NCBI GenBank assembly: GCA_017995755.1
Contig: JAGOIH010000003.1
Span: forward strand, 1-55,866
Length of the DNA: 55,866 nt
From: Sedimentibacter sp.
GTDB lineage: Bacteria; Bacillota; Clostridia; Tissierellales; Sedimentibacteraceae
Direction: 5' to 3'
Below the pieces are notes generated by a model. That model ran no database searches and was not told the DNA's origin. It worked only from the letters and a program-made list of their open reading frames with translations. A program made the position numbers and the translations under genes. This document shows positions 44,686-53,628 of the stretch, in pieces; within the stretch, counting starts at the first letter, position 1, and every line of letters starts with the position of its first letter.

Positions 44686-45243
44686 ATGAAAAGATGTCCC
44701 TGGTGCGGCAACGATGAATTGTATGTAAAGTATCATGATGAGGAATGGGGAGTTCCCGTTCATGATGATAAAAAACATTTTGAGTTCTTGGTTCTTGAAT
44801 CTGCACAGGCTGGTTTAAGCTGGTTGACTGTCCTTAGAAAAAGAGAAAATTACAGGAAGGCTTATGACGATTTTGATGTAAAGAAAGTTGCTGAATACGA
44901 TGATGCTAAAATAGAAGAATTATTGCAAAATTTAGGCATAATAAGAAACAGAAGAAAAATTGAAGCATCAATTAACAATGCAAAGAGATTTTTGGAAATT
45001 CAAAAAGAATTCGGCAGCTTTGATAATTTCATCTGGAGTTTTGTTGATAATAAGGCTGTTAAGAATCACTGGAATGATATATCTGAGATTCCTTCCGTTT
45101 CAGACCTGTCGGATAAAGTAAGCAAGGAGTTAAAAAACAGAGGTTTCAAATTTCTTGGTTCCACAATAATCTATGCGCATTTGCAGGCTACAGGGTTAAT
45201 TAATGATCATCTGACCAGTTGTTTCAGGTTTGACTTGGTTTAA
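44686..45243 (+). CDS. tag: DNA-3-methyladenine glycosylase I
   Basis: Base-excision repair enzyme of 185 residues that removes 3-methyladenine. It has the zinc-site start KRCPWCG, YHDEEWGVPVHDD, LESAQAGLSWLTVL with the base-pocket Glu, KRENYRKAYDDFD and the C-terminal H-L-x-x-C zinc part NDHLTSCF. A possible promoter lies upstream (TTGATA, 16 bp, TAATAA at about 44646). The downstream endonuclease IV gene is convergent, 9 bp away. Confidence 0.95.
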   Translation: MKRCPWCGNDELYVKYHDEEWGVPVHDDKKHFEFLVLESAQAGLSWLTVLRKRENYRKAYDDFDVKKVAEYDDAKIEELLQNLGIIRNRRKIEASINNAKRFLEIQKEFGSFDNFIWSFVDNKAVKNHWNDISEIPSVSDLSDKVSKELKNRGFKFLGSTIIYAHLQATGLINDHLTSCFRFDLV

Positions 45244-45252
45244 ACAACATGG

Positions 45253-46083
45253 TTATACGAATTGTTCTTTCAACAGTTTGATTTCCTTTTCGTGACCGTC
45301 TAATTCGTTTGGTGTTTCTAATATAAACGGCAATTTCCTAAGCTTTGGATGATTTATTACAGCAGCTATTGCGTCTAAGCCTATTTGACCGTTTCCGATT
45401 GTCTCGTGTCTGTCTTTCTTGCTGCTAAATGGATTTTTACTGTCGTTTAAATGAATTACGTGTAATCTGTTTAACCCTATAATTTTATCAAATTCATCTA
45501 ATACACCATCCAAGTTATTGACAATATCGTAACCTGCGTCATAAACATGGCACGTATCAAGGCATACGCCTATTTTATCAGTTAAATACACCCCATCAAT
45601 AATTTGCTTTAGCTCTTCAAATGTTGCGCCTATTTCTGTACCCTTGCCTGCCATTGTTTCCAGTAATACAGTGGTAGTTTGATACTCTTTTATTACTTCA
45701 TTTAAAGCGTTGACAATATAATCTATTCCTGTTTCTACGCCTTGCTTTACATGGCTACCCGGATGAAAGTTATAATAATTATGAGGCAAATGCTCCATCC
45801 TTATCAAATCATCCTTCAAAACCATCATGGCAAATTCCCTTGTCTTTGCATCAGCAGAACTTATATTTAACGTATAGGGTGCATGCCCTACAATCTGTGC
45901 AAAGTTATGTTCTTCCATCAATTTTCTTAGTTTGTTAACATCTTTAACGTCTATTTCCCTGGCTTTGCTTCCTCGTGGATTTCTGGTAAAGTATTGAAAT
46001 GTATTAGCACCAATTTTTAATGCGTCTTTTCCCATTTTCTCATATCCATCAGAAACAGATAAGTGGCATCCAATATTTAACAT
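45253..46083 (-). CDS. nfo: Endonuclease IV (AP endonuclease)
   Basis: Zinc-dependent AP endonuclease of 277 residues. It begins [18 protein letters not shown] and has [78 protein letters not shown] and the terminal [10 protein letters not shown], which carry the His/Glu/Asp ligands. ATG 46083 is chosen over 46125 because it matches the conserved N-terminus. Acts after glycosylases such as Tag next door. Confidence 0.94.
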   Translation of the reverse strand: MLNIGCHLSVSDGYEKMGKDALKIGANTFQYFTRNPRGSKAREIDVKDVNKLRKLMEEHNFAQIVGHAPYTLNISSADAKTREFAMMVLKDDLIRMEHLPHNYYNFHPGSHVKQGVETGIDYIVNALNEVIKEYQTTTVLLETMAGKGTEIGATFEELKQIIDGVYLTDKIGVCLDTCHVYDAGYDIVNNLDGVLDEFDKIIGLNRLHVIHLNDSKNPFSSKKDRHETIGNGQIGLDAIAAVINHPKLRKLPFILETPNELDGHEKEIKLLKEQFV

Positions 46084-46155
46084 ATGTATTTTCCCTTTCT
46101 TGATAATATCTTTATCATTACTCAATTAATCCTTTTTAACCATTTTAATGATTAT

Positions 46156-46194
46156 AAAAGGAATTCCGAGGGCAGCCCTTTGAATTCCCTTTTT
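46156..46194. terminator. Terminator after the DUF488 gene
   Basis: Hairpin AAAAGGAATTC...GAATTCCCTTTT enclosing a second stem AGGG/CCCT with a 3-nt loop; T runs on both strands, in the gap between the DUF488 stop and the nfo start. Confidence 0.65.
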
Positions 46195-46206
46195 ATTACA
46201 CAATGA

Positions 46207-46569
46207 TTAGATTCTCTCTTCAATCCATTCCTTTAAAACATTGGCATGGTTATAATCTTCATTCTTAGCAGCATACAATAATGTAACATTTCCTTCATTT
46301 AATTTGTCTTTTATTAGATTAATAAATTCATCAGCATGTACATTGTTGTCCAGTTCAAAATAATACCTTATTTTGAATTCGTCCATTGTTTCCGGGTCAT
46401 GTTTAAAAGTCTTTCGCAGCTCTGTGCTCGGTGCAATTTCTTTTGCCCATTTACCAATGTTTATTTTTTCCTTACTAATTCCCCTGGGCCAGAGACGGTC
46501 TGCCAGTATTCTGTAACCATCTTCTTCAGAAGGCCCGGCATATACTCTTTTAATTTTTATATTATTCAT
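46207..46569 (-). CDS. DUF488 family protein
   Basis: Protein of 120 residues. It has IKRVYAGPSEEDGYRILADR, LWPRGISKEK, IGKWAKEIAPSTELRKTF and VTLLYAAKNEDYNHANVL, the DUF488 signature. This family has a Rossmann-like fold and no assigned biochemical function. Gene order with flavodoxins and nfo gives no strong hint. Confidence 0.88.
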   Translation of the reverse strand: MNNIKIKRVYAGPSEEDGYRILADRLWPRGISKEKINIGKWAKEIAPSTELRKTFKHDPETMDEFKIRYYFELDNNVHADEFINLIKDKLNEGNVTLLYAAKNEDYNHANVLKEWIEERI

Positions 46570-46620
46570 AATCAGTCCTTTCTAAATATTCTTTGCGCTA
46601 CTCTTCCAGAGGTTTAATAT

Positions 46621-47097
46621 CTATATTATTCTTTTGATCCATTCCTCCACGGGTTTTCTTACCTGATCAGGGGTAAGAGGGATTTCCTCAACTGTTTTAA
46701 TAAAGAATGTGTCTATTACCTTTCCGCCTTTTGCCTTAACACGTGATGAAACAGATTCATATACAAAATCATGCGCTTCTTTATTTGTCTGGGTAAGGAA
46801 AACATATACATTCTTTCCTGTGAAATTTGAGCGGCTGAGAAATGCATTGATAGGTGTTGAAGTTTTCCCTGCCCAAACAGGAGAGCCTATAAATATATTG
46901 TCATAATCCTCCAAATAAAAATCAATTGGTTTTATTTTTCCGTCCTTTTTTGTTAAGGCATTAAATCCAGCCCAAAATATGCTGATTTTCTTTTTAAGTT
47001 CAATTCTTTTGATATCGCCTTTTACTATCTTTGCTATTTCCTTTGCTACGATTTCAGTATGGCCTGTTCTCGAATAATATACAACTAAATTTTTCAT
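46621..47097 (-). CDS. Flavodoxin-like protein (copy 1)
   Basis: FMN-binding flavodoxin/NADPH-quinone-type protein of 158 residues with the phosphate loop VVYYSRTGHTEIVAKEIA and IFIGSPVWAGKTSTPINAF. It is about two-thirds identical to the 158-residue protein encoded immediately upstream, so the pair is a tandem duplication. The two have the same length and conserved FMN-contact loops. Confidence 0.88.
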   Translation of the reverse strand: MKNLVVYYSRTGHTEIVAKEIAKIVKGDIKRIELKKKISIFWAGFNALTKKDGKIKPIDFYLEDYDNIFIGSPVWAGKTSTPINAFLSRSNFTGKNVYVFLTQTNKEAHDFVYESVSSRVKAKGGKVIDTFFIKTVEEIPLTPDQVRKPVEEWIKRII

Positions 47098-47218
47098 TTT
47101 TCTCCCCTATTTATTCAATATGAATTTTAAAATTTTATGAGTTTATTATGTCTATTCCAGGTACGGTTCGTTCTCAAATCCGCGGCTGCAAGCCTGCTCT
47201 AAAAGATGTCCGTGATAT

Positions 47219-47695
47219 TTATATTATTTTTTTAATCCACTCCTCCACGGGTTTTCTTGCCTGTTCCGCGGTAACAGGGTTTTTCATATCTGTTGTAATA
47301 AAGAATTTGTCTGCAACTTTCCCGCCTTTTGCTTCAACACGGGCTGCAATGGAATCAAATACCAAACTAGGTGTTTTATCATCTGCCTGGGTGATGAAAA
47401 TATATACATTCTTTCCCGTGAAATCTGCATTGCTTAGAAATGTGTTGATTGGCGTTGAAGTTTTCCCTGCCCAGACAGGAGAGCCTATGAATATATTGTC
47501 GTAGCCTTTCAAATCATAGTCAAATGGTTTGATTTTCCCCTGTTTTCCCATTGCACTTGTACATCCTGCCCAGAAGAAGCTGATTCCCTTTATCAGCTCA
47601 ATCTTTCTCATATCCCCGTCAACAGCTTTAGCTATTTCCTTTGCAACTGTTTCCGTATTGGTGGTTCTTGAATAATATACAACTAAATTTTTCAT
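47219..47695 (-). CDS. Flavodoxin-like protein (copy 2)
   Basis: Paralogue of the downstream gene: VVYYSRTTNTETVAKEIA, IFIGSPVWAGKTSTPINTFL and a C-terminus EQARKPVEEWIKKII matching DQVRKPVEEWIKRII. FISFFWAG in the middle corresponds to SIFWAGF. Both copies look intact; divergence at the third-position and surface residues suggests an old duplication. Confidence 0.88.
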   Translation of the reverse strand: MKNLVVYYSRTTNTETVAKEIAKAVDGDMRKIELIKGISFFWAGCTSAMGKQGKIKPFDYDLKGYDNIFIGSPVWAGKTSTPINTFLSNADFTGKNVYIFITQADDKTPSLVFDSIAARVEAKGGKVADKFFITTDMKNPVTAEQARKPVEEWIKKII

Positions 47696-47786
47696 TGTTT
47701 TTACCCCTTTATATTCATGTGAATTTCCAGAATTTATAAGTTAATTATATACCCAAATCAACATCTTATACAACCTTTATTATATG

Positions 47787-47977
47787 TTTTTCGGGGCAGT
47801 TCTTTTTTATTCACGCAGCAAACATACACTACAATTTCAAGTATTTCGTGACAGTTCTTTTTTCTCACGCTGCAAACATATTCTCCAATTTCAAGTTTTT
47901 CGGGACCGCTCTTTTTGTTTTTAGGGAGGGTTCTTTTCGTCCTCACTCAGAATACATGTTCGCCAATTTCCGTCCCC
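47787..47977. repeat. Imperfect tandem repeat, about 54-bp unit
   Basis: Units start at 47787, 47842 and 47896, each with TTTCG(G)G-x-C-x-GTTCTTTTTT, a CACGC(A/T)GCAAACATA block and (C)CAATTTCAAG. The third unit carries an extra half-copy (AGGGAGGGTTCTTTTCGTCC). The same motif (GGGCGGTTCCTTTTCGTTCT) recurs at 49.22 kb. A 62-codon minus-strand frame through it is not a gene. Confidence 0.7.
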
Positions 47978-48071
47978 AATAATCTTACAAATTTAATCAA
48001 ACATTAAGACTATTTTGTGATAATATAAAAAAGCTTTTAATATAGGTTTAAATTTAGAATGCGGGGGTAAT

Positions 48072-49184
48072 ATGAAAATGAAAATATTTTTACTGTTTTT
48101 AACATTAATATCGGTAATTTTTTTATTCGCATGTGATAATAATACAAAAAGCAGCTTAAATAATGAATTGCCGGATGAGAACAATATTAATTCAAAAGGA
48201 AAGGACGATGATGTGATGGATAAGGACTTAAACGGAAATAAATTGATTTATCTTGCAGGAGGATGTTTCTGGGGTACTGAAAAATATTTAGGGTTGGTAA
48301 AGGGAGTCGTGGAAACTGAGGTTGGGTACGCAAACGGTAATACTGAAAACCCTTCGTATGAGGATGTTTGCAGAAGAAACACCGGCCATGCGGAGACGGT
48401 AAAGGTGGTATACGACCCGGAAGTGATTGATTTGGAAAACTTGCTGAAGCTGTTTTACAAGGCAATTGACCCCGTAGCTGTAAACAGGCAGGGCTATGAT
48501 ATAGGAACTCAATACCGTACAGGGGTTTATTATGTTGACAAAGAGGATGAAGCTGTAATTAATACATCCTTAGATGAGCTGCAGAATAGTTATTCCGAGC
48601 CCTTGGCTGTAGAGGTTGTAGAGCTTAAGAATTATTATCCTGCGGAAGATTATCACCAAAAGTATCTTGAAAAGAATCCCGGCGGCTACTGCCATATTGG
48701 TGAGTCAGAGTTTTGCGAGCTGGAAGAAGCTCAAAAAGATACCGAGTATAAGGTAAAATCAAAGAAGGAATTAGAGATGACTCTTACGGAAATGCAGTAT
48801 AATGTTACTCAAAACAGTGCTACGGAGCCTCCTTTTGACAATGAATACTTCGATAATTTTGAAGAGGGCATCTATGTTGATATTACTTCCGGAGAGCCTT
48901 TATTTACATCAAAGGACAAATTCGAATCAGGATGCGGATGGCCCAGCTTCTCAAAGCCCATTGATGAAGATGTGATTGAAGAAAAAAAAGACAAAAGTTT
49001 CGGCATGATAAGAACAGAAGTAAGAACAGCAAACAGTGATTCCCATTTAGGCCATGTTTTCAATGACGGTCCCAAAGAATCAGGAGGATTGAGATACTGC
49101 ATCAACAGTGCTTCACTGGAATTCATTCCAAAAGATGAAATGGAAGCAAAGGGCTATGGAGACCTGCTTTATTTGTTTGATTAA
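48072..49184 (+). CDS. msrAB: Lipoprotein methionine sulfoxide reductase MsrA-MsrB fusion
   Basis: Repair enzyme for oxidised methionine in exported proteins, 370 residues. A lipoprotein signal ([10 protein letters not shown], lipid Cys21) and a short linker lead to MsrA ([13 protein letters not shown], catalytic Cys65; [16 protein letters not shown]) and then MsrB ([35 protein letters not shown] with Cys343). The MsrB metal-binding Cys pairs found in many homologues are absent, which is common for the secreted form. The zone before it has GGGGG 4 nt from ATG 48072; ATG 48078 is an alternative. Confidence 0.92.
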   Translation: MKMKIFLLFLTLISVIFLFACDNNTKSSLNNELPDENNINSKGKDDDVMDKDLNGNKLIYLAGGCFWGTEKYLGLVKGVVETEVGYANGNTENPSYEDVCRRNTGHAETVKVVYDPEVIDLENLLKLFYKAIDPVAVNRQGYDIGTQYRTGVYYVDKEDEAVINTSLDELQNSYSEPLAVEVVELKNYYPAEDYHQKYLEKNPGGYCHIGESEFCELEEAQKDTEYKVKSKKELEMTLTEMQYNVTQNSATEPPFDNEYFDNFEEGIYVDITSGEPLFTSKDKFESGCGWPSFSKPIDEDVIEEKKDKSFGMIRTEVRTANSDSHLGHVFNDGPKESGGLRYCINSASLEFIPKDEMEAKGYGDLLYLFD

Positions 49185-49248
49185 TATTTTGGAAATTTTA
49201 GGGAACAGGTAATTTTAGGAGATGGGCGGTTCCTTTTCGTTCTAAGTG

Positions 49249-49319
49249 TTGAAGGTTACGCAAAACACCCGCTGACAATAGCCTTCGGTCCATTTAACTG
49301 TAAAATGGGTTATATAAGC
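49249..49319 (+). repeat. Inverted repeat, left arm
   Basis: About 70 bp, reading GAAGGTTACGCAAAAC...CTGACAATAGCCTTCGGTCC and TTTAACTGTAAAATGGGTTA. The reverse complement of 51096-51166 matches with about 6 differences. The arms enclose a DUF1648 gene and a radical SAM gene. Confidence 0.8.
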
Positions 49320-49323
49320 TTTG

Positions 49324-49469
49324 AAATGCTCAAAATTTCAAGTAATGTGTGAAATATATTTTGAAAAGGTTGATTTTTAAGTAGAATATGCTAAGAATTT
49401 CAAGTTATTTGTCGAATAATCGAAATTAATACAGCACAAACCACACATTACTTGAAATTTTGAGCATTT
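49324..49469. repeat. Perfect 28-bp stem with 90-nt loop
   Basis: AAATGCTCAAAATTTCAAGT... (49324-49351) is the exact reverse complement of 49442-49469. A third, decayed copy (ATGCTAAGAATTTCAAGTTA) sits in the loop at 49388. It may fold as a transcript or be the relic of a small palindromic mobile element. Confidence 0.8.
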
Positions 49470-49525
49470 TGATATAAAGAGCGGTACCCTGGCACCATGC
49501 CTGGCAGACGTCATGCATGGTACCA

Positions 49526-49990
49526 TTATCTGACCCTTATTAATCTAATCATAAAATAAGCAAGGGAACCAAATAATAAAATCATGGTTAACGGTGTGAA
49601 TAAAGCCGGCAAGGGCATTGCCAAAGAAGTGTTTACAGTTAAATATGTAAACAATAAAACCATTTGCAGCTTAATTATACCCAGCATACTCTTTACTGTA
49701 CGATATACCCTTCCCATATTTTCTCTTGTGACTTTTACTCCTGTATTCCAGGTTTTCGGAAACAATTCAGCAATAAAAATTAAAATATACATAACCCATG
49801 CCATAAAAGCAAGAAAGATTAACAGGCTTTTGCCTGTCATTCCATCAATTTCTCCCCTTGCATCATAGTGGCCCGGTATTTGGTCAGGAATATTCGGCCA
49901 TGCTATAGCTAAATACAATACAAGTCCAATCAAACACAATAAACAAATTATATCAATTATTATATCAAACTTATTTTTTTGTATTATCAT
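49526..49990 (-). CDS. DUF1648 membrane protein
   Basis: Membrane protein of 154 residues with about four helices (IIIDIICLLCLIGLVLYLA, LIFLAFMAWVMYILIFIA, LQMVLLFTYLTVNTSLA, LTMILLFGSLAYFMIRL). The loop after helix 1 carries PNIPDQIPGHYDARGEIDG, the DUF1648 motif (SdpI-like family). Possible immunity/sensor-type protein; function not known. Starts about 140 nt downstream of the radical SAM gene on the same strand. Confidence 0.8.
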   Translation of the reverse strand: MIIQKNKFDIIIDIICLLCLIGLVLYLAIAWPNIPDQIPGHYDARGEIDGMTGKSLLIFLAFMAWVMYILIFIAELFPKTWNTGVKVTRENMGRVYRTVKSMLGIIKLQMVLLFTYLTVNTSLAMPLPALFTPLTMILLFGSLAYFMIRLIRVR

Positions 49991-50127
49991 CGCTAAACTA
50001 CTCCTTTAAAGGATTTTATATGTTAGGTGGTAAACTTTTTCGCTGTCATTCAGCATCAAAGTGATACACTTTTATGGTATCATTTACAGTTAATAAGCTT
50101 AAAAATGTTTATCATCTGTTTGCTTAT

Positions 50128-51015
50128 TTAAAATAACATTTGCAGGCTTATCTGTTCATTTAATTGCTTGTCTTCAAATTCACTCAAATAAGAAAAAACC
50201 TTATCCGGCTTACACAGTATATTATGCTTATAACATTCTGAGTAGAGTATATTCATAAGTTTATTATTGTTTTTGCTATGACATTCGTAGGAATTACAGA
50301 ATTCTTTAATATACTTTTGTTTCATGCCTGAAAAATGCTCATCTAATTTTTTATAAAAATATTCTCTGTTTCCGTCTCTCAATGTTAATCCTATACCAAA
50401 ACACATTATTCCATGAACCTCTGCTTCTATACAGTAATTTAGGAGTTCTCTAAGGTTTTCTTCCGTATCATTAATAAAAGGTAAAAAAGGTGACAACCAT
50501 ACTACTGTTGCTATACCATTATTCCGAAATATCTTTAATGCTTCAAAGCGTTCTCTTGTGGTTGAAACATTAGGCTCAATGATTCTGCACAAATTTTCGT
50601 CTGATGTGGTAAGGGTCATCTGGACCACACATTTGGTTTTTTTATTTATACTTTTTAATATATCTAAATCCCTCAAGATTTTATTTGATTTAGTAAGTAT
50701 TGATAGTCCAAATCCATACTTATCTATTATTTGCAGACATTTGCGGGTATACATGATTTCATCTTCAATATGAATGTATGGATCACACATGGAACCTGTT
50801 GCAATCATGCATTTTTTTCGTTTATGCTTTAATGCATGCTCGAGCATTTCAGGGGCATTTAGCTTTATTTCTATGTCTGTAAAATCATGGTTAATCTGAT
50901 AACATAAGCTTCTACTGTCACAATAAATGCAGCCGTGACTGCAACCCCTATAAATATTCATACCGTTTTTTGCTGAAAGTATCGATTTGTATTCTTTATA
51001 ATGCAATACTATCAC
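50128..51015 (-). CDS. Radical SAM protein, spore-photoproduct-lyase-like family
   Basis: Radical SAM enzyme of 295 residues with the 4Fe-4S motif RGCSHGCIYCDSR (CxxxCxxC), IATGSMCDPYIHIEDE, LSILTKSNKILRDL and VVQMTLTTSDENLCRIIEPN, as in the SPL/Rv2578c-type radical SAM family. Substrate unknown; full photoproduct lyase has a further conserved Cys that I cannot place. It lies between the inverted repeats. Confidence 0.85.
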   Translation of the reverse strand: MIVLHYKEYKSILSAKNGMNIYRGCSHGCIYCDSRSLCYQINHDFTDIEIKLNAPEMLEHALKHKRKKCMIATGSMCDPYIHIEDEIMYTRKCLQIIDKYGFGLSILTKSNKILRDLDILKSINKKTKCVVQMTLTTSDENLCRIIEPNVSTTRERFEALKIFRNNGIATVVWLSPFLPFINDTEENLRELLNYCIEAEVHGIMCFGIGLTLRDGNREYFYKKLDEHFSGMKQKYIKEFCNSYECHSKNNNKLMNILYSECYKHNILCKPDKVFSYLSEFEDKQLNEQISLQMLF

Positions 51016-51095
51016 CTGCCTTATTTTTAAGACTGTTCGAATTTAATATATAAACACCATTACTAAATGAGGATAAAGTGTGCAAAATTTCAATA

Positions 51096-51166
51096 CTTAT
51101 ATAACCCATTTTACAGTTAAATGGACCGAAAGGCTATTGTCAGCGAACGTTTTGAGTAACCTTCCA
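51096..51166 (-). repeat. Inverted repeat, right arm
   Basis: Reads CTTATATAACCCATTTTACA and TTAAATGGACCGAAAGGC to GTAACCTTC; it is the inverted partner of 49249-49319. It lies between the radical SAM gene start and the GNAT-like gene end. Confidence 0.8.
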
Positions 51167-51191
51167 CACTCACATCAAACCGTCCCCGGAA

Positions 51192-52307
51192 TTATAGCAA
51201 GCCGCATTCTATGTGAACGGGTTTATTGTGGTCTAATATTATTTCCATATCGTTATTTGCGTAATAAATGCTGCTTTTAAATTTAATGGACCTGATTTTT
51301 TTATATATACAATCGTTGGGATGGCTGGCGGTCATTCCTATTATAAACATTTTATAATTTTTCCTTATTTCTTTTGCTATTTCATACAGAAATAAATTAT
51401 AGTAATGGCTGTTGTTATCTTTTGAATAAAACATAGTTAATGTGGGAAAATTTAAAATTTCATTTTCCTTTGGAATAGGAATATAACCCATAATTTCAGT
51501 AAACTTTGAAAACTTTTTGAAAAATTTCATATATCCCGTATATCTTGTAACTATATATTGCTTGTAATCCCTTTGGTCCCATAAGGCTCCAAAGGCAAGT
51601 ATCCTGCTTTTATCTTCCAATATATAGCAGTCCCTTATTGACAGTCCGTGAAATTGTTTAAATAAGTCTTCCGCTATTGGGGCAAAATTATATTTTTGTC
51701 CTTCCTCATTTAGAAATTTGTATACATCCTTAAGATCGGATTCCCTTATTTGTCTGAATATGTAATCTTTCTCTTTTGAACTTATATTATCCTTTGAATT
51801 TATATTATACTTTACATTTGTTCTATCTATCGGCCTTTTAATTGCATCAGGATTTATTATATAGGTAGTATATTCGCAGACAGGTAAAATTTCAGGAATA
51901 TACTTTCTTTTTTTCGAAAATATATCAAGGGCAGCCTTGTTATCCTCTAAAAATGAGCAGTAAAACATATCACATTTTGTTTGTGTCACAAAATCCGTAA
52001 TATCTTTCCAGTTAAGAATTCCCTTATAATCCTTCTTTTTTCTGATTCCCCCCACATAACCGACTCTTCTTGCTTGACCGTTTATGTAATAACTTTGCAC
52101 AACACAGGCAATTTGCAGCAAAATACTGCCTTCATCATCTTTAACAAGACCGATTTTTGCTTCTCCTTCTTTTTGGTAAGACAAACAGGCATTTGGTCTT
52201 CTGGTATAAATAAGCTCAATGTTCCCCTTTGCGGAATCTGATTCTATTAAGTTCAGCATTTCTGTGCCGTCAGATAATTCTGCCTGCATAATTTTATTTT
52301 TCATCAA
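51192..52307 (-). CDS. GNAT-like acetyltransferase family protein
   Basis: Protein of 371 residues with a two-GNAT-domain look: IACVVQSYYINGQARRVGYV then GGIRKKKDYKG near residue 65-95 is the strand-loop-helix of a GNAT acetyl-CoA site, and FIFRQIRESDLKDVYKFLNE begins the second half. Substrate unknown. It overlaps the end of the upstream radical SAM gene by 14 bp, so it belongs to that operon and may act on the same product. Confidence 0.65.
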   Translation of the reverse strand: MMKNKIMQAELSDGTEMLNLIESDSAKGNIELIYTRRPNACLSYQKEGEAKIGLVKDDEGSILLQIACVVQSYYINGQARRVGYVGGIRKKKDYKGILNWKDITDFVTQTKCDMFYCSFLEDNKAALDIFSKKRKYIPEILPVCEYTTYIINPDAIKRPIDRTNVKYNINSKDNISSKEKDYIFRQIRESDLKDVYKFLNEEGQKYNFAPIAEDLFKQFHGLSIRDCYILEDKSRILAFGALWDQRDYKQYIVTRYTGYMKFFKKFSKFTEIMGYIPIPKENEILNFPTLTMFYSKDNNSHYYNLFLYEIAKEIRKNYKMFIIGMTASHPNDCIYKKIRSIKFKSSIYYANNDMEIILDHNKPVHIECGLL

Positions 52308-53628
52308 GGTTCTCTCCTACCGGTATGCCGAAACGCTTATCAACTTCAAAGTGAAATAAAATATTTTGAATCCAATATACAAGGTTTATTAAGGGTCTTT
52401 TGGTCCTTTTAAAAAGTGTTATTCCTCTTTTGAATATTGAAGAAAAGGCAAAATATTTTTTCTTGTATATACGGCATAAATTTTTCAGTTCATCATCAGT
52501 AACCAATTTTGGTTTAAATGAAATTGTTCCGAATGTATAGCCCTCTGAAAGCCACCACTTGTCATGGGACAGCCTTTCTTCTTTTTTAAATTTTTCATAG
52601 GTTTCAGTATTGGGAAACAAAAGAAGGTGATTGAAGGCCGTCACGAAAAATTGGTGATGGTTGCAAAATTCAAGGTTCTTTTCAAAGCTTTCTTCATTGT
52701 CATAATCAAATCCAAATACAAAACTTGCATAGATGCTTATTCCGTTATTGTGGATTCTTTCTATGAGCTCATCTCTTTCCCCGAGCCTGGTTGTCCATGA
52801 CTTGTTCATCTGCCTTAAATTATCAGGGTCAATTGATTCAAATCCGATCAAAATCATCTCGCATCCGCTTTTTTTCATAAGCCTAAGAAGGTCTTCATCC
52901 CTGCCGATGTCAAGGGTAACCTGGGTAACCCATATGATATTTAATTTTGCTACTTCAGTGAAAAGTTCTTTTGCAAATTCTTTGTCTGAAAAAATACTGT
53001 CATCCACGAAAAAGAATATTTTATTGCTGCAGAGTTTGATTTCTTCAATGATTGTCTCAATGCTCCTGTGACTGTATTGCTGGTTGTAGTAGGAGTGGAT
53101 TGAGCAGAATTCACACTGATGATAGCATCCCCTGCCGATTTCAACCAGGGATATGGGCAGGTATTTCTTTGTTTTATCAGAGTAAATGCCGCGGTCTGCT
53201 ATTCCATAGTCGAGACATATATTACCTTCATATATTTTTTTATATGCACCCTTTTCTATATCTCTTAAAACCTCTTCCCACACTCCTTCAGCATTGCCCT
53301 TGACCACAATATCTGCGTGTTCAGCTGCCTCTTCAGGCATGAGAGTGGGGTGATATCCTCCCATTACAATAATCTTGCCTTTTTCCTTGAATCTTTTTGC
53401 TATTTCATAAGCTCTTTTTGCAGTGTAGGTTTCCACTGTAATTGCAATTATGTCTGAATCCGTATTGAAGTCTATGTTTTCGATCCGGTCATCGAAAAAT
53501 TCTCTTTCATAAATTTTGGGGGTAAGAGTGTTTAAAACAGCAATGGTAAGAGGCTCCATAAGCCATGATTTTAAATAAGAGTCTTTCTTTTTCTTTCCTA
53601 TTCCCGGCAGTATAAATGTGATTTTCAT
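52294..53628 (-). CDS. B12-binding-type radical SAM protein (copy 3)
   Basis: Radical SAM enzyme of 444 residues. An N-terminal Rossmann domain (MKITFILPGIGKKKKDSYL... DIIAITVETYTAKRAYEIA, KIIVMGGYHPTLMPEEA) resembles cobalamin-binding domains but has no DxHxxG ligand motif (FFDDRIENI instead). The radical SAM core follows with EIGRGCYHQCEFCSIHSYY (CxxxCxxC) and a BchE/Mg-porphyrin-type C-terminus. The start overlaps the previous gene by 4 bp (ATGA). Third paralogue in a row. Confidence 0.88.
   Translation of the reverse strand: MKITFILPGIGKKKKDSYLKSWLMEPLTIAVLNTLTPKIYEREFFDDRIENIDFNTDSDIIAITVETYTAKRAYEIAKRFKEKGKIIVMGGYHPTLMPEEAAEHADIVVKGNAEGVWEEVLRDIEKGAYKKIYEGNICLDYGIADRGIYSDKTKKYLPISLVEIGRGCYHQCEFCSIHSYYNQQYSHRSIETIIEEIKLCSNKIFFFVDDSIFSDKEFAKELFTEVAKLNIIWVTQVTLDIGRDEDLLRLMKKSGCEMILIGFESIDPDNLRQMNKSWTTRLGERDELIERIHNNGISIYASFVFGFDYDNEESFEKNLEFCNHHQFFVTAFNHLLLFPNTETYEKFKKEERLSHDKWWLSEGYTFGTISFKPKLVTDDELKNLCRIYKKKYFAFSSIFKRGITLFKRTKRPLINLVYWIQNILFHFEVDKRFGIPVGENLDEK

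Larger units (their letters stand above)
49185..49525. other. Gene-free stretch full of repeats
   Basis: No gene on either strand. It holds a copy of the GGGCGGTTCCTTTTCG motif, the left arm of a 70-bp inverted repeat (49249-49319), a large perfect stem (49324-49351 with 49442-49469) and, at 49483-49527, a GGTACC-CTGGCACCATGCCTGG-type cluster. Confidence 0.6.

Noticed and set aside
47148-47504. 118-codon plus-strand frame
   Set aside because: Reverse strand of the flavodoxin copy 2; repeats the same pattern as its paralogue's shadow.
47758-47946. 62-codon frame rich in K/C
   Set aside because: It is the translation of the 54-bp tandem repeat; repeated peptide segments follow the DNA repeat, with no family.
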